Shown piece by piece: positions 35,350 through 47,599 of a DNA stretch of 64,000 nucleotides (within the stretch, counting starts at the first letter, position 1; each line of letters begins with the position of its first letter). The notes beneath the pieces are model-generated. The model ran no database searches. It was not told the DNA's origin and saw nothing but the letters and a program-made list of their open reading frames with translations. The translations under genes and the position numbers were made by a program. The DNA comes from Eonycteris spelaea (Eukaryota; Chordata; Mammalia; Chiroptera; Pteropodidae): NCBI GenBank assembly GCA_003508835.1, contig PUFA01000106.1:372001-436000 (forward strand), written 5' to 3'.

Positions 35350-35704
35350 TGGGTGTACACATACAGACCCCTACACATACAGATAAATGGAATTTTGAAT
35401 TAGGACTCTAGTTGTCCTGCAATAGGCTTTGTTGATATTTTATGGCTGCTGTGGTCCTGATTCCTGAGTCATGGTTTACCACATATGAAGAGCTTCAAGA
35501 AATCCCTTGACCAACCCATTTCATGGATGTTATTTGCATATTGCTATTGGAATTTCTTGTTATTTTAGCCTAACTGTAACATTCTTCATTTTTTAAAAAA
35601 TCACAGATAGTAGTCAGAAAAATGTTCAAATTTGTGGCGGACATAAAAAAATTGAAATTTTGTTAAGAAATCAATGTTGGTTTGCCATTCTTGGTGATTA
35701 GATG
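35350..35704. other. Unique DNA, nothing recognised
   Basis: No feature seen on either strand. Confidence 0.35.
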
Positions 35705-35846
35705 AAATGAAGGAGTAATCAAGAATGGTGAGTTCACTTGGTGAGTTATGTAGATGTCTAATCACCAAGTTGTACACCTGGAACTAATATAATATCGTAT
35801 GCCAACTATAAGTGAAAAACAAAAAAAAAATATTAAAAAAAAAAAG
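35705..35846 (+). repeat. LINE-1 3' tail with poly(A), laurasiatherian type
   Basis: The word 'ttgtacacctggaactaata' followed by a 'tatcgtatgccaactata' segment is the 3' end of laurasiatherian L1 elements. It is followed by an A-rich tail (35814-35846). The copy is severely 5'-truncated and encodes nothing. It is less diverged than the L2/MIR relics, so it inserted later. Confidence 0.75.
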
Positions 35847-36392
35847 GATGGCATAACATAGTAAAATTTGTCACTTTGAAGTCAGTTACTTTATGGTCCC
35901 AAGCCTTTTAGGATTTCAAAATCTGGCGAGAGAGAAAATATGAAAATAACCATTACAGTCTAATGAAATAAGGGCTGTACTCGGAATGAAAGCAAAGTTC
36001 TGAGCAAGCGGAGAGGAAAAACCGAGCCTGTCGGTATGAACTAGTGGCAGCCTTCTCCAGCCAGAGGAGGTGGGGGATTGCAGGAGGAGGGGTAGCTGGC
36101 AGCGGGCAGACGGGGGGGACTGGAGCTCACAGTGCATGATCGTGATGCGATATTTGGTGAGAAGGGACGTGACAATGGATGAAAGTGAAGTCCATCCAGG
36201 ATGTGGCACACCTTGTTTAGTTTATTAAATTTTACTCGGTTCCATGAGAATTGAGGATCTAACATGATACGAGGCAGTCCTTAAAAAAACAACAAAAAAA
36301 TGTCATAAAACTGTCTATTACTCAGAAATAGTAAAAATAAATAGATAGATAAATAAAATAAAGGTCCAGGTTAGACGATTGCTCCTTATTTA
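35847..36392. other. Unique DNA with purine-rich GC block
   Basis: No gene recognised. 36,055-36,125 is a G-rich purine tract with GGAGG and GGGGGG words. A short interrupted TAGA/AAAT tract sits near 36,335-36,362. Confidence 0.4.
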
Positions 36393-36745
36393 GGAATTCA
36401 TTAAGTGCCTACTCTATGCAAGGCATGGTTTTAAGTGCTAGATTTCCAGGGATCAACACTGTAGACAAGAAGACTGTCTCATACCATTTACGTTCTGGAG
36501 GAAAGAGAGAATGACAGAGAAGAAACTATGGTTACGCTAATGTGCGCGAGTGAAAATGCAGTGGGCGAGAAGGCAGGCTACGGGGCGGAGAGCGACTGGA
36601 GAGAGGGCCACTTTGCACAGCTCAGACGGAGAGTCTCTAGAGAAGGGGCAAACGATCGTCACCTGGATGATGAAAAGAAGCCAGCCAGCTACGTGAGGAT
36701 TTAAAGGACTGGCGTTTAAGGAAGAGAGCAAAAAGCCTGAAAGCA
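36393..36745 (-). repeat. L2 LINE 3' region, long
   Basis: Clear reverse-complement L2: 'aattcattaagtgcctactctatgcaaggca', 'agggatcaacactgtagacaagaagact', 'ttctggaggaaagagagaatgacagag', 'gagagggccactttgcac' and 'gatgatgaaaagaagccagccag'. It is one of the best-preserved L2 pieces in the window. Confidence 0.85.
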
Positions 36746-37479
36746 TTTGACATAGAACGTTTTAGAACTGGTGATGATGGTTTCTCTTCTCCACTTGGAG
36801 GCAGACAACACAGTGGGGCAATTCCGACTACAGAATCCGGGGTCCATCTAATACGAATTCATAATTCCGGTCAGCCCCTCACAGTACCTTAGGCAGATTA
36901 TTTAAGTCTTCTGATCCTCAGGGTTTCAGTGGTAGAGTGTGACAGAGATATGACTCTGAGCTGAGTGCCATACGTATGGGAAGGCAGGAAGCAGAGCTTC
37001 CCTTCCCCTCCTCTGATCCACCTCTTCTGCGGCGTGGAACGTGCTCAACTCTGCTGCTTCTCAACCCCCACCATCTCCGCTGCTGCTGCTGTCAATCCCC
37101 ACATAACTTATGTGTTGACTTTGTCCTTAACTCGCTTTCGTATTCTTTATTCCAAATTAGATAGAGCAGATGGATGTAGAATAAAAGCTGGTCATTAGGC
37201 AGGGAATATGTTGCTTGTTCTCAGTTATTCTGAATTCTTAATCACTCTTAATATTATTCTTGACTCGTAAGAAAAAAAATCAACATATTTCAGGTCTGCG
37301 TAAAGAATGGTTAAGTGTAGGAATAAATAATTTCATAGATTAGATTTGTCCAAAAAAATTTAAGAAACTGCCTCATAAAAAAAAAAAATAGACCATTTCT
37401 ATAGGTCTGCCAATTTTGAGTGAGTCTTTTCAGAAAAATCGCTTAGCCAGCCCCCATTGTTATGCTATACCTCTGATTT
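36746..37479. other. Unique DNA, nothing recognised
   Basis: No gene or repeat seen. A (TGC)n-like stretch of five units lies at about 37,078-37,092. Confidence 0.35.
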
Positions 37480-37960
37480 ATTTGTAGGCATTGCTTCTAA
37501 GTAAGACTTTTCTTATCCCATAACTAACACACTTTGGCGCTAGCATTTCTGACAGTCCTGTTCTTAACTTTTCTCTCCTACTTCTTTTGTTGACAATATA
37601 TCTCTTACTATTGAGCCTCATTGCCGATTCCCTAAACCTCTTCTTCAAAATAAATCCTCTGACCTTCTTTTTCTAAAATCTAATGACCAGTACGGACCTC
37701 TCACAGCCATCCAGGTAATCTTATCTTCCTGTCACCGACTGTATAAATTTACTCCCGCCACGGGCAAAACTGAATTTAGTCATGTTTTGTGAATACTTAC
37801 CTCAGAACCTCCTGGATAATGGCGTCCAGCTTGCTCTTCTTTCCCGTTTCCCAGATAACTTCCTTTTGCCTCTTTCTAGAATAAACTACACTGTGTGTAT
37901 CTGGAAAGTTCCAAAGGCAAACATCCTCATTTTATGCCTAGGTCTATATTTCACACATCT
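37480..37960 (+). repeat. Possible decayed L2 coding segment
   Basis: Pyrimidine-rich on the plus strand, with words reminiscent of L2 ORF2 ('gaccttctttttctaaaatctaatgacc' compared with the L2 'gatctttctaaaacgcaaatctgatcatg'). Too diverged for a firm call; it may be unique sequence. Confidence 0.3.
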
Positions 37961-38619
37961 GTCTACATATAATAGAAGACGTTACAGCAGAAAGAAACCT
38001 CACAAACAATGTAATTTGTTTTATATAAGAGAGTTGAAAAGAACTTGGGTTACATTGAAGACCCAGATCTTTATCACTCTTACTCTGTTTTCTTTGTAGT
38101 TCACAAAAGATCCTAATGCCCTGGCTTGAGGGCCAGCCCCAACAGGGGATGTCCTTCGCTTGGCCCTCGTAGAGACTTTTAAATATTTTTAGTTGTTTCC
38201 TAACTTTAGCGTTATGAGATTTCATATGAAAGTTTGTATTTCCAGGTATCCTTAGAAATCAGATGATTTGGTAATTCTGGCTGCTCATGACTGAATGGGG
38301 GTACTTGGCTACAGCTCTGTTGAAATACCCCCCTTTGGGAGATTTTTGTCTCCAAATGGCCAGTTCCAATGATTCTCTCATAGTTCACCCTCTTCTTTTT
38401 ACTACTCATTTATATAACTTGCCTGTCACCCACAGGAATTTTATTCTTTGTCATTCTTTTTCTATCTACTCAAGAAATTTTCCCTTGAGCTGATAAAAAC
38501 TGGAAAAATTTGGCCCAGGTTCCACATTTTTGGGGACCTAGGCTATCTGGTGTACCTGCCATTCCGCTCACAGCTGTACCATTGACATAGGTGCAAAGGG
38601 CATGTTGGCAGGTCAGTGA
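37961..38619. other. Unique DNA, nothing recognised
   Basis: No feature seen apart from short open frames on both strands. Confidence 0.35.
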
Positions 38620-38715
38620 AATTTCACAGGCATTTTCTGAGAGCTTCATCTGTGTCAGGCATTGACTAGACACTGGGGTCCCGCTGACAAATGAAACCGT
38701 CCTTGGAGGACTTAA
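38620..38715 (-). repeat. L2/MIR-type tail fragment
   Basis: 'gcttcatctgtgtcaggcattgactagacactggggtc' is followed by 'ccttggaggactta', in the order of the reverse-complement L2 tail. Confidence 0.5.
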
Positions 38716-39494
38716 CTTGATCATAGAAGTGTATTGAAATATCCCCAGGGGTGGGTACTATGTCTTATGTTCATCAAAACTATGGAAAACCAGCACAAAG
38801 CATATTTAATGTTATCAGTATAACATAACCATAAGGGTAGGATTTCTTTAATCAAAGGTACTACGTCAAGCAAATAATATTAGAAATAATAAGCCAACAA
38901 CAGTACAAATGATGAACTTTATCAGACCAGTGCTTCTTTATTGACTAAACAAGTGCTTTTCACTTACTATTAATATAGTGCACACGTACCAAACAATATT
39001 CTCAATAGTGATGAGAGATTTTTGCAAATCCGTTCACACGCTGATACTCCCTTATCCAAGGACCGATGAAGGTGTGTGTGAGTCATCTGCCCATGTCATA
39101 GACAGAGCCAGTGGCTTAGGAAGAGCAAAGCCATTGTTCACCACAGGCTTTTGCCTTCATTTCCACCGTGATCTAATCTTCTGAGGCCACCAGCACCCAG
39201 CATCATTGACACTTTTGTCATAATTCCTTCCATCACCACACTTCAGCTGAATGATTTCACGGAGTCAATAAAAAAATGAAAATGATTTTTAGTGTTCACA
39301 CTCATTTACTCTCTGGAATGTATTAACACATCGAAGGAGATGGCACTCAGAGTATGGAAAACACAGTGACGCCTGTGTACCCTTTCCAAACTCAGCGAAG
39401 TCATTCACACGAATAATAGCACTGGAGTGAATTCTGGTAAATACTAGAGAGGAGAAAACTTCGAAAGGTCAGAGTCCTCATTATTCCTTTTTGT
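38716..39494. other. Unique DNA, nothing recognised
   Basis: No gene or repeat family recognised. Confidence 0.35.
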
Positions 39495-39605
39495 TGAGTG
39501 TCTGGTGAACCCAGTACTTTATAAACCACTTTGAAGGACTTGGTCTTTGTCCCAGAGGCTCACAGACTAAATGAAACAGGTAAGAACAATGGTATGAGCC
39601 AAGTA
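39495..39605 (-). repeat. L2 3'-end fragment
   Basis: 'gttgagtgtctggtgaacccagtac', 'gtctttgtcccagaggctcacagact' and 'aacaggtaagaacaatggtatgag' follow the reverse-complement L2 tail (gagcacctac... ccctcatggagctcacagtct... aacaagtaa). Confidence 0.6.
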
Positions 39606-40940
39606 GGTAGTTAGCTCTAAGTAGAGGATTTTCTAAATACTTTAAAAAATTTACCTGTTTTCAGTCATTCTTTACTTTTGTTTCTCATACTTCTGTTTTT
39701 TTTTTTTCTTCCTGAATTGGAAAATAAAAGAGGTTAGGCCTTGTCTCTGACAAGAATCATAGAAAATTTGATTTTGTGAAGAGGCTTTTTTTAAGTGAAT
39801 GTGAAAATAGACTGGATATAGGAAAGAGGAAGATGGATTGTTATAAGCATGACTAGAAAAACAGAAAACAATACAAAGTTGGGCTGGAGAGATGAAATAT
39901 AACAAATGAGTCTACACAGATGAAAGGGGTGTTGAGAACTACGGAGTCAAAAACTGATTCGATGATACATGCAAGACTGGTTCGCTCCAAAATGAAAATG
40001 ATGGTTTGCCAAACTGAATTTATGTCTGTCTGAGGGTTGTCCAGCTCTGCCTGTAATGCCCTTTTGACAAATAACAGTGGTAACTTTTTGAAAAGCATAC
40101 ATTTCTTGTACATTTTGTTTACCTTAATGTCTTCTGAAATTTCATTTGCATGAAAAAATAGTTTTCTCTAGTAATTGGGTAGTTTTTATTACTATTTATT
40201 ATAATTTGTAACAGTTTCACATTTAGTAAGACAATGAATAAGTTGTATATCTAAATTAGAGGATATCATCCAATTGAATTATGCTTTTAAATTATGATTT
40301 TTTTTGATGAGTGAATATAAAATATATAGGCATTTCTGTTATATATGACATCTGGCTTTGCTAAAAATATTAGTTTTGTAATTTCTCTTACATTTAAAAT
40401 ATTTTCTTTTCCCTTTAATTACTTTAGTTTTTGAAAGAACTCTTCCAATTCCACTTCTCAAATTATGACAAATCAGATTCTGTAACAGGGATTAAAGTAA
40501 ATGTGTATTAGAATAGTAAAGAATTCACTGAGGCAAGACTAATCATCATTTAGATTATCAGTAGAAGATGATTAATAAACAATGGATTGCATGGCAAGTT
40601 CAGTTGATGCTGTGTTAGGGTAGCCAAATGTTTTAGCTTTACAAATGAAAAAAAACCCCTAAGCAGCTTATGGGAAAAAGTAATCATTCAAATTACAAAC
40701 TTAAGAATTTCAAATTACATACTTCATCAAGTTGAGCCCATTTTAATGTACTGAGTAGATTTGGTATAACAGAATAAAAATAATTACTTAGTGTTTCAAG
40801 CAAATAGAAAACAGTCTTCCTGTGTTTATCATTTGTTCTTATACAATTGCTTCAGTTGATGACTTGGACCAAAATTACAGAGAATGTATCTCTAAAAGAT
40901 AATGGTCAGAAATAATTAAAAGTATGTTCAGGAGTAAGAA
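39606..40940. other. Unique AT-rich DNA
   Basis: No gene or repeat family. A T11 run lies near 39,697-39,707. Confidence 0.4.
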
Positions 40941-40998
40941 TTTATATAAATATATAAGTATAAATATATATATAAATATATATATATATATTTTTTTT
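40941..40998 (+). repeat. (TA)n microsatellite with T8
   Basis: Interrupted TA/TAA units ending in (TA)n and eight T residues. TA repeats are self-complementary and can extrude cruciforms. Confidence 0.9.
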
Positions 40999-41267
40999 CC
41001 TTAGGAATATCTTTTGCCAAGATACAACTTATGAAGCATTATTTTTTGTAAATCTGATTTAGAAAAATGAAATCTGGAGGGGGGATATGGAAAATATGAG
41101 GAAGCTGTCTCTTTTTTGAGTAGATTTTCTTAAATCTGAAAATTTGGCTCAGTAGAGTTTTTTCAGCAGATGGTATGCATGTGTGTATTGGAATTTCGTA
41201 TCTTACAATTCTACTATGTTATATATGCTAAACTCTTATTAATTTCTTAAGGATAACGAAGAGTAAA
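40999..41267. other. Unique AT-rich DNA
   Basis: Nothing recognised. Confidence 0.35.
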
Positions 41268-41480
41268 AGCTGTGATTAGGCAACCTGGATTCTAATCCTA
41301 GTTTACCACTTTAATAATAGCACTGGGCACATTATTAAGTTTTCCAAGTCACAGTCTTTTCATCTGTAGAATACTGGTTATAACAACACCTACCTCATTA
41401 TCACTGTGATGTTAGCAATGAAGGGAAGGGTGTAAAACAGAACGATCCTGAAGATATTTAATGTGCCTTACTTATAGTCG
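41268..41480 (+). repeat. MIR SINE, near full length
   Basis: Plus-strand MIR order is clear: 'aacctggattctaatcctagtttaccactt', 'ttaagttttccaagtcacagtcttttcatctgtaga', 'cacctacctcattatcactgtgatg', and an 'atttaatgtgcctta' tail. Confidence 0.85.
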
Positions 41481-41959
41481 ATATAGGTTTTTCTTATTAT
41501 CAGAGTATTTTTGCTCAGTTGTTAATTGTGCTGTCATTTTAAATCATATTCATTTGTCTCAGATCCTCTAAGGAGTGAAGAAACGGTCCTTGTTCATGTT
41601 TTGTTTTTAATTCTACAAAACGAGGCAAAAGTAATCAGCGCTACTAGGAGACTCAAATATTTCCCAGTGGTTGGGTCTAGATGTTCTCCCTTAGTTTCTG
41701 CATGTGCTTCACTGAGCTGAAGACTTCAGAGTGTCTTTTCATGGAGATTTGGAAAAGAAAGTTGCTTAGGTCGCTCTGAAATTTTAACGTTAGCCTCAGT
41801 GGCATCATATTTCTCTGGCTCTCGTAAGAATACTGAATCTTTCTGGTAGTCCATTATGCTCTACGGTACTATGAAACATTATTGAGATTCCCATAGTTAT
41901 TGAAAGAAATTAAGAAATCATTATCTCGCAAGTCTAGATTCTGAAATAAGTGACACATT
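41481..41959. other. Unique DNA, nothing recognised
   Basis: No gene or repeat seen. Confidence 0.35.
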
Positions 41960-42400
41960 GTCAGTCATCCTTATCTTTCAAGGATTTATTATGGCTTGAA
42001 CTTTACTTATGTGCTAATATTAATAATATTACTCTAGCAATAGCCTGCTGCCACAGGATAAATATTACTAGCATACCAAATGTTAAATCTAGTTCTCTGG
42101 GAGGGGCAGCATTAAAATATTAATGTCACAAATTGCAGCGGGGACTTAATAATGAAGAGGAGCTATTACTGTTCTTAATATTGAATCTGTGAAATTAAAT
42201 GAAAGTAAACCCATTCAAATTAAGAGAGGCTGATTCTGAGCTCTGTTGCTGTGGGTTGGGCAAAAAGAATTGCAGATTAATCTTGACAATTTATTATTTT
42301 TGATTTGAAGCTTATATTATATTGTCTTCTAATACACTCTCTTCATGTCAATTATTAAGGCCTCAAATGCCAACCCCCTTTTAAATTGAAATAGTTTTTT
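41960..42400. promoter_or_regulatory. Candidate conserved non-coding element
   Basis: Repeat-free, rich in homeodomain/POU/MEF2-type words (TAATATTAAT, CAATTTATTA, GATTAATC) with interspersed GC words such as 'ggagggg' and 'gcagcgggg'. The texture matches strongly conserved developmental enhancers, which is an impression only. Confidence 0.3.
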
Positions 42401-43024
42401 TTTTTGTCTTACCTGAAAGAGAAAATAGCGATTCAAACTTCGAAGTGGGTCTCTACAGGAGAGAGGGAGAGCCAATTCCTACCTGTATTCTTTTGACATT
42501 TTCATCTGGCTGACAGCTTAAATAAAGCAATGATGGTAGATTAGGGGAGATAGCCTAAAAGAGACATTCTGACTTGACACTGCTATAATTCATACAAACT
42601 TTACGGCTCAACACTTTTTAGTAGATATGGCTTTGAACACATCTTTGCAATCTGTAGCAGGTATGTATTGCCACCTTCCAACTTGTGAGAAGTTAATAAC
42701 TAATAATTCACAGATGTTTTTAAAAATACTTCTATATAAACAAGAGAAAGAAATACAGGGGTGTGGAAAAGAGGTCCACAGGATAGGGATGGGTAAGTGT
42801 ATTCTTATTGTTCAAATTTTGGAGTTGACCTCTTTCAGAAGCCAGTTCCTTTCAAAAGAAACTTGGATTCCCCGTTACTGTCGAAATCCTTGGGAGTCAT
42901 GCATATCCGCCATTTCTCCAGCTGTACTAGGGCCGTGCTACGTACAACACGCCCCACACATGGAAGGCAGTTTATAAACATGTTTAATGAGTAGATCTGT
43001 CACTGAATAAATTACCAGTGGGAA
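42401..43024. other. Unique DNA, nothing recognised
   Basis: The plus-strand frame of 116 codons at 42627-42977 shows no family signature and has no supporting promoter or splice context. Confidence 0.35.
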
Positions 43025-43115
43025 ATGATCATGTGTTGATTGAACACATTTATGAAATTCTAATGCTGTTCTAGGCACTGAAACATAAAAATTGAAATAA
43101 CCAACAAATATCCTT
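43025..43115 (-). repeat. L2 3'-end fragment, diverged
   Basis: 'gttgattgaacacatttatga' followed by 'ctgttctaggcactgaaaca' matches the reverse-complement L2 tail. Confidence 0.5.
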
Positions 43116-43364
43116 GAGAATTTGTTACTTGGGCATTAATCAGTATTAATATCGATCTTAAATGCTTACTTTCCTACTGTATTCTGGGTTCTAGGACCTT
43201 TAGCAAACTTACGTGATGGAATACTTTGCAACCATTTCATCACTTTGCCCAGGCACCCATATCGAGTAAATGGTATGGTCATAATTTGGAGCCAGGATGG
43301 TCTGTCATCAAGTTCAGTCTCTTCACAATTGTACAGAACAGTCTCCTGCATAGATAGCCCTGCA

Positions 43365-43500
43365 CAGGTACTTTATACACATCACTTAATTTAATCCTCC
43401 CCAAAGCTTTTTGAGGTGATTAGAGTAGTATTGTTGTTAACTCTATTTTATGGATGAAGATAGAGAAGATAAGAAATGGCCAAAGATATAACAGATATAC
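43365..43500 (-). repeat. MIR SINE 3' half
   Basis: Plus strand reads reverse-complement MIR: 'ggtactttatacacatcacttaatttaatcctcccca', 'gattagagtagtattgttgtta', 'tattttatggatgaagatagagaagataag'. Confidence 0.85.
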
Positions 43501-43689
43501 TTTTATTCTCCCCCCTTCCTCACCCAGCACCAACTGACTCCAGTTTATCTGTGAGTTGTCAGCCACCACCCTTCCCAGCATCCATGGGAATCAGCACCTT
43601 TGCCCTGACGGGCTGAGCTGAGCAGGGCCCTGGAGCATCCATCACATTGCATAATGCCTACGCATCCTCTGAGTTCAGCGCAATTGTTA

Positions 43690-43890
43690 TTTTCAGACGG
43701 AATTCTCCCCTGCTCCCCATAACTGGATCAAATCCTCTTTTAATGCTCTCAGGGCACCATGCACCTTCATTTTTTGGCACTTGTCAGAATTGCAGGTTAT
43801 TTTATTTGTGAGTTAATTTTATTGTCTGTCTTCCCCCCTAGTTCTCACACTCCACCAGAGTGTGGACAGTGACTGTTTTTGCCTGAGTAG
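43690..43890 (+). repeat. L2 3'-end fragment
   Basis: 'tctcagggcaccatgcaccttcat', 'tggcacttgtcagaattgcagg', 'tattgtctgtcttcccccctag' and 'ccagagtgtggacagtgactg' keep the L2 order (atagcacttatcac..., attgtctgtctcccccactag, gggcagggact). Confidence 0.75.
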
Positions 43891-46384
43891 AAAGGAACTG
43901 GCAAGAGTTCAGCTGGGCACAAGCCAAACAAACCAGGGCCACCGTTCCCCATGACTATTGGTGAAAACAGCGTGGGGAACTTTTCCCTACTTTTCTGACT
44001 TGATCAAGATGGAAGAAGCCCAGATGAGGACATTTGCAATAAGAAGCGTAGAAGTGGCTAGCCAGAGTCCTATATTTTGTATCGGTTGGGACCGATTTGG
44101 GAATTGGGGTCCTAGTAATGGAACCAGGTAGGCGAGAGAAAGGAGGCAAGGCCTGCTACAGCTATAGCTTTCTCTATGGGCAAAGGTCAGTGTATGAAAA
44201 CTCAGGTGGACAGTGGAGCCATAGTTTTAGCAGCCTCCAGGGACAATATCTAAGATAGCTTGACAGGTAAATCCCAGTCATGGAGAAACCTCTTCTTGCT
44301 CTTTTTGCGGGTTAACAACTTTGAACTGTCTCTTTCCCCAAATTTCCTAGTCACTTCTGCAGTTTGCAAATTGAGGTTATTGTCAACACCAAGAGTAGAG
44401 GTCAGTCCTTCCAGTGGTAACTGCAGGCTGGTCTTTGGTTTGTTTTGAGAACATTTTTGGGGATTTCTACAGTTGGAGTACTATGTAATGATTGCACTGT
44501 TGCATTTCTGAAATAATGCAGGGTCCTGTAATCAGGTACTCGTTTGATTCATTTTCCTTTTTCTTCAAGCAGAGTATCATTCTTTATATTCCACTGGTTA
44601 AGTACGAATTACCATGTTATCTGAGGGTGCTATTTCAAGACTTTACTTTGTAAAAGAACCCTTCATGCTAACCCCTCCAGACATCAACTCATTCCTTTTT
44701 GGTAAAAGGAAAATGAATGTCTGAGATGAGATGGACTCTAATCATTTGTATTTTGATGCAGCAAATCAAGATGATCTGAATCAAAGAACACTGAGAAACT
44801 TATTCAATTACAGAAAGTATTTAATATAATCAAACATAGTGCCATATGGTCTAGATCAGACCCAACACTTCATTTTTATAACAAATATTTTGTAATAACC
44901 TTACTATTCTGAAATAAAATTTATATTTTTACTTTCCAGAACACAAGATTGAACAAGAATTACTCTATTGTCTTAAATCTAAAGGAGAAATACAAATGAA
45001 AGTAATGCTTAATAAAGCCATACATTCTTAATTTGAAAATATTTGGTCATGACCATAATGAGAGACCAGTAGTCAGAAGTAGCACTGCTGTGTAGAAATA
45101 CTCTGAATGTGATACAGACCAAGACTCTACAAGCATGTTTGTTGAGAACTCAATACTACGGGCAACCTTGCCTCTAGTCACTGTTATTCAAAATGGTAGT
45201 TTACACTTGGACAAATTCTAACTAAGACAAATTCCAGGCTTCTTTTGATTTACATGGCACATGAATTTCTGGAGATTCGATATATGTTAGCAACCTGCCC
45301 CCAGTACTTTGAAATGGGACATAAAATGGACCTGGTTTCTAAGCTAAGGTAAATTTAAACATGTTCTTCATATGTATAAACATCTGGTAGAACGTTTAAG
45401 AACTGTGTGGAACTACCTGCCGCTTTGCAGGGCATCAGAGATCAGACTCACACCACCTAAGTGGCAGAGAATCATCACAACCAGAATATCTCTACAGGTT
45501 TCCAAATTGCTTCTTGAGAACAGTGGTTGAAAACCACTCCTTTAGAACCTCTGACATCCTTCTTTTTAACAAATGTGCCCCAGGTCTCTCCTGAGGACCC
45601 AGAGGAGAACAGCTTTATTAGTCACAGGAGGTCTTCAAACCCAAAGTCTCAACCAATAGCCTTTATAGATACAAATGTGCGTGCATTAAGTGTGTGTTGT
45701 ACAATGTGAAAATTATTGAGTGACTTTTTAGTGTATATAGTAGATTCAGTTATCTTATAAAGTAATTTGAAATCTAAAATCATTTCAAGATCTGTGGCAA
45801 ACCTTTTTGATTATGTATTGTGTTAGCTCAAAAATAACCAAGGACATTTGTCATGTGGGGGACGTGAAATTTCCTGAAGTAAAAGGGGTCTCACAAGAAA
45901 CAACAACGTGTGGTTTTGACATGCAAGGTATAGTTAGTAGGCAAAGTTGATTTGTTGTCAACAATATAATAAAGATAATAACATCAAGGCGAGGGCCAGA
46001 AAGAGTAAAAGGTAAGAAATCAGCTTTATTGGCCACAATTTATAGCGCATAATTGGAGGCCATGCAGTGTCAGCTGATAAGTAAGGCAGATCAGCCAAAG
46101 TGGCCTGAAGGCTGTCAAAATGCTATTGATTAGTAAATCGATTTTATCAATGTTGGTAGAGTGGAGAGGGCATATTGCCTTCTCTCTCTTTTTTAATGTC
46201 CCGTTTCCCTCACAACTTATGGATACACTTAAGCTTTTCATAAACTGCCTTAAACAAGTCCTCAGTTCTAATAAAAACTCAGTACATTTGCTACCAATTA
46301 AACGAAGCTGTTCAATGGGTGTTGGTCGCATCAAAAAAGTGACAAGTTGATTAATAGAAGATTTACTGGTTTTACTTACTATTG
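43891..46384. other. Unique DNA, no gene seen
   Basis: No gene or confident repeat family. Two small inverted repeats are visible: ATCGGT-tggg-ACCGAT at 44081-44096, and GTGGTT-gaa-AACCAC at 45523-45537; the latter has a faint hAT-terminus look. Confidence 0.35.
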
Positions 46385-46585
46385 AGCATTTATTTTGTAA
46401 TGGGTGCTGTTCTATATTTAGCTTATTTGAGCTACAAATTATTCTGTCATAGAAATGTTATGCGCATTTACAGATAAGAAAAACAGACACTCCGAGAGCT
46501 TGGATCTTACTCAAGGTCATGCTTAAGAGTGCCACATGTTCAATTGATCTGAACACTAGATCAGAGTGGCTTGATTTAGGACCAG
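46385..46585 (-). repeat. MIR SINE
   Basis: Plus strand: 'attgagcatttattttgtaatgggtgctgttcta', 'gttatgcgcatttacagataagaaaaacagaca', 'gagagcttggatcttactcaaggtcatg'. This is reverse-complement MIR over most of its length. Confidence 0.8.
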
Positions 46586-47599
46586 TGAAGAGAAGTTATG
46601 AGGTCTCATCTCTAAGAGTGAAATACTAATTGAAACAAGTTGGTCACATCTGTAATTCAATTGCTAAGGCTTTTAAAAAAAGTTCTTTTGTTTCTTCCAC
46701 TTTTTGGGTACACCCCAAAGAGAAGACAGAATGCGCAAAAGTTGGACCACATTGTTAGTGATCATTTAAAATCTAGGCCGTGCGGTAAGAGGTAAGAGTA
46801 AATAATAAAACAAAAGAAGTTGTCAGAGCTGATGTCAATTAAATCATGTCAAACCAAGAAAAGGGGGCATTGTATGTCAGTGAATGGTCATTTTTAAAGG
46901 TGACGGCTATTTCTGTAAATTGACAATAGTTGAGTCAGCATGAAAATAAAATGAGGGTGGGTTGCCAGGTTTACTTTATCGACATGCTGAATGTTGAATT
47001 CTACTTGCTAACGTAATTTTTTAGACTTCATTTCTGTAGGAAATAGTCGATCCAATGTTTAGTACTCTCAGCTTCCTAAATTGGCAAATAGAACTTCTAC
47101 ACTTCTACACTTCTACAGCCAGGATCACGTGGAAGGAACGTTTATACTGACTGCTAGACTCAAAGATTTTTAGATGTTTGACTAGAAAAACGCACAGTTG
47201 TGAAAGGTTAGGTCAGAGTTAAGAAGAAACTCATTTTTTCTCTCAGAATCTAGTTCTAAAGTACTTACGTTTGAACTTGAATGTATGCCTCAAGACTAGT
47301 GGATTTTAGATTACTTTCTAATAGTCATGGTTTATATTGTTTTTGTTAATGTTAGATTTGTCTAATACCTGTTTCACATTTACATTTACATTTTAGAGTA
47401 TTTTTGGAGATGTTTTCGAACCTCGTTTTTGTTACTTCCAAGAACTTTATCTTAATCTCTCAATCAGCTCACATAGATAGAATTTTATTTATTAACATTT
47501 TAAAGTTATATTTACTTTTATAATTTAGGGCACCATTAGTTTGGTCAATATTGAGGAGAAATAGCTGTTGGGCACTTTTTGTCAGTAATGTCACACCGT
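46586..47599. other. Unique DNA with candidate conserved block
   Basis: 46,790-46,990 is repeat-free and dense in AP-1/homeodomain-like words ('gttgagtcagca', 'gtcaattaaatcatg'). A perfect 8-bp unit (acttctac) is repeated three times at 47093-47116. No gene seen. Confidence 0.35.

Noticed and set aside
45481..45545. Hairpin GTGGTT-gaa-AACCAC resembling a hAT (Charlie/MER5) terminus
   Set aside because: Only one terminus-like word, no matching opposite terminus or 8-bp target-site duplication found.
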